From contig JAGPFW010000004.1 in NCBI GenBank assembly GCA_018056275.1, positions 1 to 25,659 of the forward strand: DNA of 25,659 nucleotides. The letters are read 5' to 3'. Both the position numbers and the translations under genes were made by a program. Below, one piece after another: positions 7,462 through 14,242 of the stretch; the stretch's first letter is position 1, and each line of letters starts with the position of its first letter. The notes beneath the pieces were generated by a model. That model worked only from the letters and a program-made list of their open reading frames with translations. It was not told the DNA's origin and ran no database searches. The stretch is from Patescibacteria group bacterium. Its GTDB lineage: Bacteria; Patescibacteriota; WWE3; UBA101185; UBA10185.

Positions 7462-8010
7462 CTAAACAGTCATAATCTCATCTGTCTTTTTATCTCCTAT
7501 ATTTTCGATTTCTTCGTTATATTCCCTAACCAACTCTTCCACATCCTCTTTTAGGGAAAATTTTTCATCTTCCCCAATTTCTTTATTATCAAATTGAGTA
7601 TCTATTTGCCTCATTACATCCTGACGAACTTTTCTAACGCGCTGTCTACATTCCTCTACTTTCTCAGACACAAGTTTAGCAAATTCTTTCCTTCTCTCCT
7701 CCGTCAGTCCAGGAAAAACCAACCTAACCCTGTCCCCTTCCATAATAGGTTCAATTTTTAAATCACTCTCCCTAATAGCCTTAGCAATAGGATTGAGTAA
7801 ACCTTTGTCCCAGGGGGTTATAACCAAAGTACTAGCATCAGAGACAGTTACATTTCCAACTTCTTTTATGGTCATCTTAGCACCATAAGCTTCAAGGCGA
7901 ATGTTATCAAGTATAGCAGGGGTAGCTCTCCCCGTTCTAATAAGACTTAAATTTTCCTGCAAAGCTTCAACTGCTATATCCAGAGATTTTTTTAGCTCGG
8001 TTTTATTCAT
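7462..8010 (-). CDS. frr: Ribosome recycling factor
   Basis: RRF works with EF-G to split post-termination ribosomes. The 182 aa (usual 185) show the canonical segments LIRTGRATPAILDNI, LVITPWDKGLLNPIAKAI, and DRVRLVFPGLTEERRKEFAKL, with the long C-terminal helix bundle containing NKEIGEDEKFSLKEDVEELV. The ATG at 8010 is chosen because MNKTELKKSLD aligns with family N-termini. There is no Shine-Dalgarno; an extended -10 box ends 6 nt before the ATG, so frr may be transcribed both from rpsB-tsf and from its own leaderless promoter. Gene order rpsB-tsf-frr is the common bacterial one, lacking pyrH in between. Confidence 0.97.
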   Translation of the reverse strand: MNKTELKKSLDIAVEALQENLSLIRTGRATPAILDNIRLEAYGAKMTIKEVGNVTVSDASTLVITPWDKGLLNPIAKAIRESDLKIEPIMEGDRVRLVFPGLTEERRKEFAKLVSEKVEECRQRVRKVRQDVMRQIDTQFDNKEIGEDEKFSLKEDVEELVREYNEEIENIGDKKTDEIMTV

Positions 8011-8016
8011 ACATTT

Positions 8017-8025
8017 ATTTTAACA
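8017..8025 (-). promoter_or_regulatory. Extended -10 promoter of frr
   Basis: TGTTAAAAT on the minus strand in the tsf-frr gap ends 6 nt before the frr ATG. It predicts a leaderless transcript starting at the ATG. No clear -35 is seen. Confidence 0.55.
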
Positions 8026-8041
8026 ATTAAGATAGTCAGTG

Positions 8042-8491
8042 TCACACAGAAAATCTCACGAATTTCCCTAGCTCAATCTTCTCACCAATTTTTGCAATAG
8101 CCTCTGTTATAAGATCTCTAATTTTTTTAGAGCCATCCTTAATATACTCATCATCCAAGAGGGCGTCCATGCTTTCATAATCAGAAGCTGCAACCTGCAT
8201 GGCAATTTCGTGTGCCAAAGTTTTAAATTCTTCGTTCTTTGCCACAAAATCGGTTTCACAAAGGAGCATAACCATACTCCCAACTTTCCCTGTAGAATGA
8301 ACATAAGTTTCAATTAAACCTGCATTTACAGTCCTTTCAGCTGTCTTTTTGGCAGCTATTTCTTGCCCTCTTATTGCCAACAATTCCTTTGCTCTAACCA
8401 TATCTCCCTCCGCCTCCTCCAAAGCTTTTTTTACATCCAAAACAGAAGCTGAAGTTTCTTCCCTTAATTTTTTTATTGCATTAATATCCAT
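8042..8491 (-). CDS. tsf: Elongation factor Ts, short form
   Basis: EF-Ts exchanges GDP for GTP on EF-Tu. The UBA-like N-terminus (IKKLREETSASVLDVKKALEEA) and the core motif TDFVAKNEEF (80-89, contacting the EF-Tu nucleotide pocket) are clear. The protein ends with the KFVRFSV strand typical of the end of the core. At 149 aa it has only one core subdomain; E. coli has 283 aa and Thermus about 196, where the factor functions as a dimer. This one is smaller still. The Shine-Dalgarno AAGGAG is well placed, and the gene follows rpsB by 23 nt. Confidence 0.96.
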   Translation of the reverse strand: MDINAIKKLREETSASVLDVKKALEEAEGDMVRAKELLAIRGQEIAAKKTAERTVNAGLIETYVHSTGKVGSMVMLLCETDFVAKNEEFKTLAHEIAMQVAASDYESMDALLDDEYIKDGSKKIRDLITEAIAKIGEKIELGKFVRFSV

Positions 8492-8514
8492 TTCTTTCTC
8501 CTTAAAACTGATAA

Positions 8515-9234
8515 TTATTTAGCAGCTGTTTCTTTTTTTGAAGATTCTTTATAACCTTTCTCTAGTGCCTCAGACAAAACCTTAACCAATAAAGCGATGG
8601 ATTTTATAGCGTCATCGTTTCCCGGCACAGGGTAATCCACCGAATTTGGGTCCGTATCAGTATCAACCAATGCAACTATTGGAACACCTTTTCTTTTTGC
8701 TTCCCTAACCGCCGTCTTTTCTCTATGGGCGTCAACAATAACCAAAGCAGCTGGTAACCCCTTTAATCCAACCAAGCCACCAACCGAAGCTTCCAACTTT
8801 TCCATTTCTCTTTCCAATAATAGTCTTTCTTTTTTGGTGTATTTTTCATAAGACCCATCTTTTGTTTCCCGTCTCATTTTTACCAAGCGATCTATTCTCT
8901 CCTTAACGACATGATAATTAGTTAAAGTTCCTCCAAGCCATCTTTCGGTTACAGATAAGGCACCAATGTTCTGCGCCTCTAACTTTATCATTTCACTTAT
9001 TTGCTTTTTGGTACCAACAAAAATCACCTGGCCCTCTTTTTTACCAACCTCAAACAAAAACTCTGTGGCTTTTTCTAAAGCTGCGTGGGTCTTTTCCAAG
9101 TTTATAATATGAATTCCCCTCTTGGCAGTGTAAATAAACTCTTCAGCCTTAGGGTGCCACTTACGGACAGAATGTCCTAAATGTACTCCGGCATCAAAAA
9201 GCTCTTTTACGGTAGGTATCTTAATTTTTTCCAT
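8515..9234 (-). CDS. rpsB: Small ribosomal subunit protein uS2
   Basis: uS2 is a late-assembling 30S protein needed for bS1 binding. The 239 aa show all family blocks: VKELFDAGVHLGHSVRKWHP, YTAKRGIHIINLEKT, VGTKKQ, TERWLGGTLTNYHVVKERI, and the C-terminal IVDAHREKTAVREAKRKGVPIVALVDTDTDP. The ATG at 9234 lies 7 nt from a GGAGG Shine-Dalgarno (9246-9242). That site is inside a hairpin followed by a U-tract (see leader entry). The rpsB-tsf mRNA is autoregulated by uS2 through its leader in E. coli; the unusual leader here may have a similar purpose, which is inference. Confidence 0.97.
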   Translation of the reverse strand: MEKIKIPTVKELFDAGVHLGHSVRKWHPKAEEFIYTAKRGIHIINLEKTHAALEKATEFLFEVGKKEGQVIFVGTKKQISEMIKLEAQNIGALSVTERWLGGTLTNYHVVKERIDRLVKMRRETKDGSYEKYTKKERLLLEREMEKLEASVGGLVGLKGLPAALVIVDAHREKTAVREAKRKGVPIVALVDTDTDPNSVDYPVPGNDDAIKSIALLVKVLSEALEKGYKESSKKETAAK

Positions 9235-9285
9235 AAAAAAACCTCCTAAAGGAGGCTAAAATTAATTACTTCTTGGTTGCCTCCC
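9235..9285 (-). promoter_or_regulatory. rpsB leader: three-arm RNA switch candidate
   Basis: Reading the RNA 5' to 3': arm A GGGAGGC (9285-9279), arm B GCCTCC (9256-9251), loop TTTA, arm C GGAGG (9246-9242, the Shine-Dalgarno), then seven U and the AUG. B pairs with C in a 7-bp stem counting the flanking G-U and A-U pairs, followed by a U-tract like an intrinsic terminator. B can instead pair with six bases of A, freeing the Shine-Dalgarno. The arms are seen directly; the switch is inferred. Confidence 0.5.
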
Positions 9286-9420
9286 TTTTAATTTTGAAAA
9301 CTGCTTTAAAACCAAAGTGTTACTACATTTTTTAGTGTAATCTTTACCACTCAGGCTTATTTTTGCAGATTTCTCACTTGAACCCTGACTAATTCAGAGA
9401 GGGATTTTCAAGATATAGAG

Positions 9421-9449
9421 AGATTAACACAGTAAGCCAGGTTTGACAA
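9421..9449 (-). promoter_or_regulatory. Candidate rpsB promoter
   Basis: Minus-strand TTGTCA (9449-9444), 17 nt spacer, then TAATCT (9426-9421) preceded by TGT. The -10 is weak. If used, the rpsB leader is about 180 nt and includes a TCAGG/CCTGA stem (9388-9384 with 9355-9351) and the A/B/C arms. It interleaves with the oppositely directed promoter of the kinase gene. Confidence 0.4.
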
Positions 9450-9455
9450 ATTTTC

Positions 9456-9464
9456 TGTTATCAT
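9456..9464 (+). promoter_or_regulatory. Extended -10 promoter of the APH-like kinase
   Basis: TGTTATCAT (TGn plus TATCAT) ends 6 nt before the ATG at 9471, with no Shine-Dalgarno. A TTGACA at 9443-9448 is only 10 nt upstream of the -10, too close to be its -35. The transcript is probably leaderless. Confidence 0.55.
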
Positions 9465-9470
9465 AAATCA

Positions 9471-10349
9471 ATGCCTAAAACTAACCAAATGCCCAAAGGC
9501 ACAGAAGGATACTCTGAGTTTCATGAAAAAATAGAAGAAATTATAAAAGAAAATTGGGGTATACAGCCAAAATTTAGCGACCCTTTTTCTTGGGGATATA
9601 GCTCTACAGGAATTTATATCAAGGACACACAAGAAAGAGAGTACGTAGCAATGCTTGCCCAAAATTCCAAAGAAAAAAAACAGGCAATGGAGAAAAATAT
9701 AGCTATTGCCAACAGTATTAAACTTTCTGTAAGGACACCAAAACAACTAAAAACAAAGGCTGGGAAATTTTTAATAGAACTAGATAAAATTGAAGTTCCC
9801 AGTGGAAAAAGCGTAGAGAATAAACTTATGAGTCTGGGGTACTTCCTTTCAGGAATACTTCCTTTTGATATGAACTTAGACATCGTGGGCCAAGCAACAA
9901 AAGTTCTGGAAGAAATTCACCAAATACCCGCAGGACAAATAAATTTTCCTTTAGAAAAAATTGAATGTGACACTCCAAAATTCTTACATGGGGATTTAAC
10001 TCCTTCTAATATGCTCATTTCCTATGGAAAAGTTGTGGCCGTACTTGACTTTGAGCTTTCTTTAATAGGACCTGTAGAATATGACTTAGCAAGACTTGGG
10101 GTTTTTTCTTGGTTTAGGATGACGGGCGTTTCTTATGGAAAAGTTTTATCTCAAATTACAGATGCTTATTCTAACAACAACCTATCCGATGAGATGTTAA
10201 AGGAATTTTCTTATCTACATTGTAAAATGCATCTAGATAATGTGGAGAGGCATAAGGATATATATGAAACTTCAGAAAAATACCAGGAGGAAAGGCTTTT
10301 TGCTGAAAAAATGGTTAAAAACTTAACGGCTGATCTTGCTCAAATTTAA
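9471..10349 (+). CDS. Aminoglycoside-phosphotransferase-fold kinase of unknown substrate
   Basis: The 292-aa protein has the catalytic block of the APH/choline kinase/homoserine kinase superfamily: FLHGDLTPSN with H173, D175 (catalytic base) and N180, then VLDFE with D193 (Mg2+ ligand) and PVEYDLARLG. The N-lobe is present but divergent, with no clear phosphate-anchor motif. Such enzymes phosphorylate small-molecule alcohols; the substrate cannot be told from sequence, and drug resistance is not implied. It is the only plus-strand gene in the left 22 kb, has its own predicted leaderless promoter, and its last 35 nt overlap the 3' end of the convergent ThyA-like gene. ATG at 9471 is preferred over the in-frame ATG at 9489 because of the promoter spacing. 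Confidence 0.85.
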   Translation: MPKTNQMPKGTEGYSEFHEKIEEIIKENWGIQPKFSDPFSWGYSSTGIYIKDTQEREYVAMLAQNSKEKKQAMEKNIAIANSIKLSVRTPKQLKTKAGKFLIELDKIEVPSGKSVENKLMSLGYFLSGILPFDMNLDIVGQATKVLEEIHQIPAGQINFPLEKIECDTPKFLHGDLTPSNMLISYGKVVAVLDFELSLIGPVEYDLARLGVFSWFRMTGVSYGKVLSQITDAYSNNNLSDEMLKEFSYLHCKMHLDNVERHKDIYETSEKYQEERLFAEKMVKNLTADLAQI

Positions 10350-11850
10350 GGTCAAGCTTTATTGCCGCCTCTGCCTTAGCCAACTGTCTTCCCAAGTCGC
10401 AGGCAGCTCCTAAGTCGCTTACGAGAAAATCGCCTAATATTTCTAAGGATAAGTCTCTAGCAGCTTTTGGTAGCATTCCTTTTTTCCTGTACGTGGAAAT
10501 TTCTGTTAAACCATCAGGTGAGTAAAAGGTTACCTCAATTTCTTTTTCATCTTTGTTTTGCCCAATAATTTTCACTATATAATAACCTCTTGGGTCTTGC
10601 TGACAAAAACTATCCAATCTATAGTTATTCTGTACTACATTGATGGCTTCCTCCCAGTTTAATTCATATATTTCTGCTATGTGAGCAATTGTTGTAAGTG
10701 TTCCTAATTCCTTATTTATTTTTTGCGCAATATTCTTTTGAAATTTCCTCAAGGCAAAAGCATTTAAAGGCCAAGCGCCATAAACATCGTTATTCCTGAA
10801 AACCGCGGTCATATCAAACTTCCCATTCATAACTTGACCTAATATCATAACCAAACAAGGCACTCGCCACTTCGCAGTTTGACCTAACTCCTGAACTTCT
10901 TCATCTTTTGGCGGAAAGTTATCCTTTTGAGGGTGCCATAAAACCGCCATCGCTCCCCTATCAAATTCAAACCTACTCAATTTTTCAACCATAATTTTTT
11001 CTTGATCAATTCCATCCCAATTAAAGATGCGTTCCCCATATGTGTAAATTTCTTCTTTTCCTTCGTTTTTTGAGAAAAATCCTTTATAGTAAAGATCTAA
11101 TTGCTCTTTATCAAAGTTAAAAAAGGAAGCAATTTCAGGAGAATCTGGATCTTCTTTTTCTATAACAATGGAGAGATTGGAAACTTGCCCTACTTCACCA
11201 TACATCCCTGGAATTTTACTACCAAATCTAGTAACAATTTTTAAGGCGTCAAGCCAAGCAACTCCTATATAGTCTCTACGGACTTTAAAAACGGAATGAT
11301 CTGAAGGATAAGTTTGGATCTTAGTCTTTTCAGGATCTGGAAGAATTATAGGATCACAAAAAATAGAGGTAGCTGTACAAATATCACTTGAAGATAGCTC
11401 TCTAGCCTTTTTCCCTACTTCCTCCACAGCAGATTCTCTCATATCATAAAGTGTCACATTTTTGCGAATTAGATCCAGATATTCTAAAGGAATTTGTTTA
11501 TCTATTAATGCTTTCGCATCTCCAACAATTTTCCAAGAACTATTTTCATCTTCTGTAAGAGTTACACCGTTTTCAAAAAATTTTTTTAGTGCCTCACCAC
11601 TTCCCTGTCGATCAATGCCACACATTATTAAATGCTTAATCCTAGGGTTTGCTAATATGTTCCGCAGAATATAGTTTATACCTCCCTTTGTATAAAGCTG
11701 CCCACAAACCGAAAAGGTACCACTTCCCAAGTATTCTGCCACCGTCTCTTTGGGCATCCAAAGAGTAACAATCCCAATGGATGAATTGATATCATCCACA
11801 AGGAGACGCTCTTTGAAGTAAACCGGCCATTCATTTGGGGTTTTATTCAT
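10315..11850 (-). CDS. MtrA-like/ThyA-like fusion, probable thymidylate synthase
   Basis: A 511-aa two-part protein. Residues about 1-160 (LWMPKETVAEYLGSG, GGINYILRNILANPRIKHLIMCGID) resemble the domain related to methyltransferase subunit A found beside thymidylate synthase domains in some archaea and CPR bacteria. The C-terminal part (about 190-430) resembles ThyA: VPC with putative nucleophile C332, GKFDMTAVFRNNDVYGAWPLN (344-363) matching the RSND-x-G-PFN block, and HIAEIYELNWEEA (390-402) matching the HIYE segment. ThyA turns dUMP into dTMP with methylene-THF. Its start overlaps the dCMP-deaminase-like gene by 4 nt, supporting a dTMP role. The usual PCH is PCLV here, so activity needs proof. 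Confidence 0.75.
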   Translation of the reverse strand: MNKTPNEWPVYFKERLLVDDINSSIGIVTLWMPKETVAEYLGSGTFSVCGQLYTKGGINYILRNILANPRIKHLIMCGIDRQGSGEALKKFFENGVTLTEDENSSWKIVGDAKALIDKQIPLEYLDLIRKNVTLYDMRESAVEEVGKKARELSSSDICTATSIFCDPIILPDPEKTKIQTYPSDHSVFKVRRDYIGVAWLDALKIVTRFGSKIPGMYGEVGQVSNLSIVIEKEDPDSPEIASFFNFDKEQLDLYYKGFFSKNEGKEEIYTYGERIFNWDGIDQEKIMVEKLSRFEFDRGAMAVLWHPQKDNFPPKDEEVQELGQTAKWRVPCLVMILGQVMNGKFDMTAVFRNNDVYGAWPLNAFALRKFQKNIAQKINKELGTLTTIAHIAEIYELNWEEAINVVQNNYRLDSFCQQDPRGYYIVKIIGQNKDEKEIEVTFYSPDGLTEISTYRKKGMLPKAARDLSLEILGDFLVSDLGAACDLGRQLAKAEAAIKLDLKFEQDQPLSF

Positions 11851-12287
11851 ACGACTATTTTATCCCAAACTCGAGTTTCAGGAATTTGAGTTACAGGAAT
11901 GTTTGAAGTTTTAAATAACAAGAGGGCAGAATTCCCACTAGAAAAATGATCTGACATATAAAAGAGTTTGGAAATACCGGTTTGTATAAGTTTTTTGGCA
12001 CAAGCTTCACATGGAAAGCGGGTAACATAAACTGTAATACTACTAAGAGAACAAACTGCTAGATTCTCATTTTGTTCCAGCTTTTCTAAAGCCATAGATT
12101 CGGCATGAAGGGACTCTTTTGAGGAAGAACAATTCCATCCCTCACCTAAAACAACACCATCCCCCGACACAATCACACATCCGGTTCTCACCTCCAAAAC
12201 TGAATTATCACACAATAAACAAGCGCGACGCATAAATTCTATATCCTTAGGATCTACTCCTTGCATTTGTTCTGAATATTCCAACAC
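11847..12287 (-). CDS. dCMP/cytidine-deaminase-family protein
   Basis: Zinc-dependent deaminase with HAE (H61, E63) and PCEAC (C93, C96), the zinc-ligand and proton-shuttle motifs of the family. ComE/dCMP deaminases turn dCMP into dUMP, the substrate of thymidylate synthase, and the next gene is ThyA-like with a 4-nt overlap. The function is therefore probably dUMP supply. At 146 aa (from the GTG at 12287) it has the family's usual size. The start is uncertain: GTG 12287 overlaps the upstream HIT gene by 34 nt, while an in-frame ATG at 12266 overlaps it by 13 nt; neither has a strong Shine-Dalgarno. A cytidine or tRNA deaminase role is the alternative. Confidence 0.85.
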   Translation of the reverse strand: MLEYSEQMQGVDPKDIEFMRRACLLCDNSVLEVRTGCVIVSGDGVVLGEGWNCSSSKESLHAESMALEKLEQNENLAVCSLSSITVYVTRFPCEACAKKLIQTGISKLFYMSDHFSSGNSALLLFKTSNIPVTQIPETRVWDKIVV

Positions 12288-12796
12288 ACTTGCCTTAACT
12301 TTTCGGCCATCTCCAACGGGGAAAAATCCAAATCTTGGTATTTATATCCAAATCCAGTGGTATCTCCCTTCATAAATCCTTTTTTTATAGGCAACAAGTG
12401 AATATGCAAATGCTTCAAACTACTTCCCGAATTTTTTGTACCTTCTCTATACAAGACATTTACATCCTGAACTTGCAAACCCTCTTTTAAAATCGCTATT
12501 CCCAACGAAATTAGTTCTCTGCAATCTTGCCAATCTTTCTTAAGAAAATCCTCCATTTTTTCTATGTGTTTTTTGGGGATTACCATTAAATGCCCGTCAA
12601 TGTAGGGAAAAAGATTTACTGTTAATACTACATCTTCAGTCTGAGAAATAACATATTTTTCTTTTAGATCGCAAAAGGGACATTTTGTAACGGAACTGGC
12701 TATTTGGCTATATAAGATAGATTTTCTGGCATTTTTTTGACATTCTTCAGAGTAAGGATCGTGTGTAATTGCTATATTTCTTTGACTTTTTTTCAT
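12254..12796 (-). CDS. HIT-family nucleotide hydrolase/transferase
   Basis: The histidine-triad motif HLHIHLLP (H129, H131, H133) marks HIT proteins, which hydrolyse or transfer nucleoside monophosphates from phosphoester or phosphoramidate substrates. KCPFC (39-43) is a zinc-like pair often found in the Ap4A-phosphorylase/HIT branch, followed by NLFPYIDGHLMVIPKKH, the conserved strand-helix. Its 180 aa exceed the ~110-140 of simple Hint proteins because of an N-terminal extension of about 35 residues. The ATG (12796) overlaps the stop of an 8-codon mini-ORF as ATGA. It sits between a cytidylyltransferase and a dCMP-deaminase-like gene, so a role in nucleotide metabolism or damaged-nucleotide clean-up is a reasonable guess. 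Confidence 0.87.
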   Translation of the reverse strand: MKKSQRNIAITHDPYSEECQKNARKSILYSQIASSVTKCPFCDLKEKYVISQTEDVVLTVNLFPYIDGHLMVIPKKHIEKMEDFLKKDWQDCRELISLGIAILKEGLQVQDVNVLYREGTKNSGSSLKHLHIHLLPIKKGFMKGDTTGFGYKYQDLDFSPLEMAEKLRQVCWNIQNKCKE

Positions 12797-12819
12797 TTTA
12801 TTATTTTTGCTTTGGGCAT
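12793..12819 (-). CDS. Possible 8-codon leader ORF coupled to the HIT gene
   Basis: ATG at 12819 opens MPKAKIIK and ends with a TGA whose last bases overlap the HIT ATG (ATGA). A GGGAG Shine-Dalgarno (12831-12827) lies 7 nt upstream, whereas the HIT start has none of its own. Ribosomes may load at the mini-ORF and restart at HIT. The arrangement is seen; use as a coding leader is inferred, and chance is possible in so short an ORF. Confidence 0.35.
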   Translation of the reverse strand: MPKAKIIK

Positions 12820-12842
12820 TCTTTCACTCCCTTACCTACTTT

Positions 12843-14066
12843 TTACTTTATACTTGTCTTTCTTTTTTCACTTCTACCTAGTTTTGACTCTTCCTTCAAA
12901 ATCTCATTATTCAAACCTGCATCCATACAATCCTTAAAAATCTCGCAAACTTTTTCATAAGCCAACTTATCAATTATACTTGAAGCGGATATATTAGAAG
13001 ACTGCTTTGCACCACAAATCACACTTCCCCCATAACTTGTGACTAACCTATATTCGGGGCTTTCCCTATATTTGGTATTCCAAGAGTCCCTTACTGTATA
13101 AAAAATATCCGGTTGCAGTTTTTTTAGGGTTTCAAGTACAGAAACTTCAGGGAAGATTACCACCGCGTCAACTATGTCAAGTGATGCCAAAACGTACGCC
13201 CTAGAGTTTTCCGAAATGACTGGGCGACCCTCCCCTTTTAATTTGCGAACCGCTTCATCAGAAGGAATTCCAACAACCAGAAAGTCACCTTGCTTAGCAG
13301 CGTTTTCAATAAAACGTGCATGTCCAACATGCAATAAATCATATGTTCCCGAAACAAAAACAACTTTCTTTCCTTCCTCTCTAACTTTCTTGGAAAGATT
13401 TTCCAGATCCGAAGATTCAAAAATTAACTTATTTGCATTAAAAGCAAAAAGATTCCTAGGAGTTTGAAAACCAAAGTCCACAGGCTTTAAACTATGAGAA
13501 AAGTTAAACTGCATCTCAGAAAATTTCTCACTTAGATAATGTTTTAAAATCTGCACAAACCTAATATTAGCTATTTGATAAATTAAATCTCCCGCACTAA
13601 AATATGGCTCATAAATGGTGTCTATAAAAACTCCTCCGCCATACATATCCAACAGCACTTGATCTTCTTTTGTTCTTATTCCATTTTTCCAATCATATTC
13701 ACAAGTAAAAAAGGTGTCGGGTTGAAGCACAATTAAAGCAGATTGGGGGCGATCATTGTCCACAATTGTTATATAATCCACAGTTCTTAGGTAAGTAAGA
13801 AGCTCCGCTCGAATTAGCTCCGGAATCAAAGGGAAATTGGGGCCTTTCACTCTTCGATCGGAAGAATCCGAACTAACTCCAACTACTAAAACATCTCCAG
13901 CCGCTTTTGCGTCAGTAAGATAGCGACAATGCCCTGGGTTCAAAAGGTCAAAAGATCCTATTGTAAATACAATTTTCTTGCCCTCTTTTTTTAGCCTTTT
14001 GGAAAGGGGCTGCAGATTAGAAAAATTTAAATACTTCTCCAGTCTTTGTGGTTTCAAGTTGCGCAT
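12843..14066 (-). CDS. Tandem cytidylyltransferase-like protein (two RfaE/TagD-type domains)
   Basis: A 407-aa protein with two copies of a nucleotidyltransferase domain. Copy 1 has GSFDLLNPGH (37-46), copy 2 SGTYDLLHVGH (239-249). Both continue with GD-LVVG-SD and a PD-F segment. Copy 2 keeps HxGH and SNISASSII (357-365, matching the ISSTxx nucleotide motif) and looks active. Copy 1 has NPGH instead of HxGH, and its C-terminal motif is eroded (EPYFSAGDLI), so it may be catalytically dead. HldE-type domains make ADP/CDP-linked sugars or polyols; the tandem layout recalls eukaryotic Pcyt2. The substrate is unknown. An extended -10 box lies 8 nt before the ATG. It heads the group leading to the HIT, deaminase and ThyA-like genes. 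Confidence 0.85.
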   Translation of the reverse strand: MRNLKPQRLEKYLNFSNLQPLSKRLKKEGKKIVFTIGSFDLLNPGHCRYLTDAKAAGDVLVVGVSSDSSDRRVKGPNFPLIPELIRAELLTYLRTVDYITIVDNDRPQSALIVLQPDTFFTCEYDWKNGIRTKEDQVLLDMYGGGVFIDTIYEPYFSAGDLIYQIANIRFVQILKHYLSEKFSEMQFNFSHSLKPVDFGFQTPRNLFAFNANKLIFESSDLENLSKKVREEGKKVVFVSGTYDLLHVGHARFIENAAKQGDFLVVGIPSDEAVRKLKGEGRPVISENSRAYVLASLDIVDAVVIFPEVSVLETLKKLQPDIFYTVRDSWNTKYRESPEYRLVTSYGGSVICGAKQSSNISASSIIDKLAYEKVCEIFKDCMDAGLNNEILKEESKLGRSEKRKTSIK

Positions 14067-14074
14067 TTGGACTT

Positions 14075-14083
14075 ATTGTAGCA
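14075..14083 (-). promoter_or_regulatory. Extended -10 promoter of the tandem cytidylyltransferase
   Basis: TGCTACAAT on the minus strand ends 8 nt before the ATG at 14066; there is no Shine-Dalgarno. It predicts a leader of 1-2 nt and a start for the dTMP-related group. Confidence 0.55.
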
Positions 14084-14170
14084 TAACACGAGCATATCTT
14101 GGGGAGGGGGAAATGTCGTATTAACGGTCAAAAAGCCAATTTATAGAAATGGTTAGCCATATTGTATTAC

Positions 14171-14221
14171 AAAAAAGATTCGTGATCTCCCCTCGGGAAG
14201 AATTAAGGAGTTCCCCATCAC
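14171..14221 (-). terminator. Possible terminator downstream of topA
   Basis: In the RNA, GTGAT (14221-14217) pairs with ATCAC (14186-14182), with inner GGGAA/TTCCC or CTCC/GGAG stems, followed 5 nt later by six U (14176-14171). The gap before the U-run makes it weaker than a classical terminator. It separates topA from the next promoter in the 176-nt gap. Confidence 0.4.
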
Positions 14222-14242
14222 TCGGACAGTGTTAAAATGTTA

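Noticed and set aside
9443..9448. TTGACA as -35 of the kinase promoter
   Set aside because: It is only 10 nt from the TATCAT box, far short of 16-18 nt. Its complement fits better as part of the oppositely directed rpsB -35.
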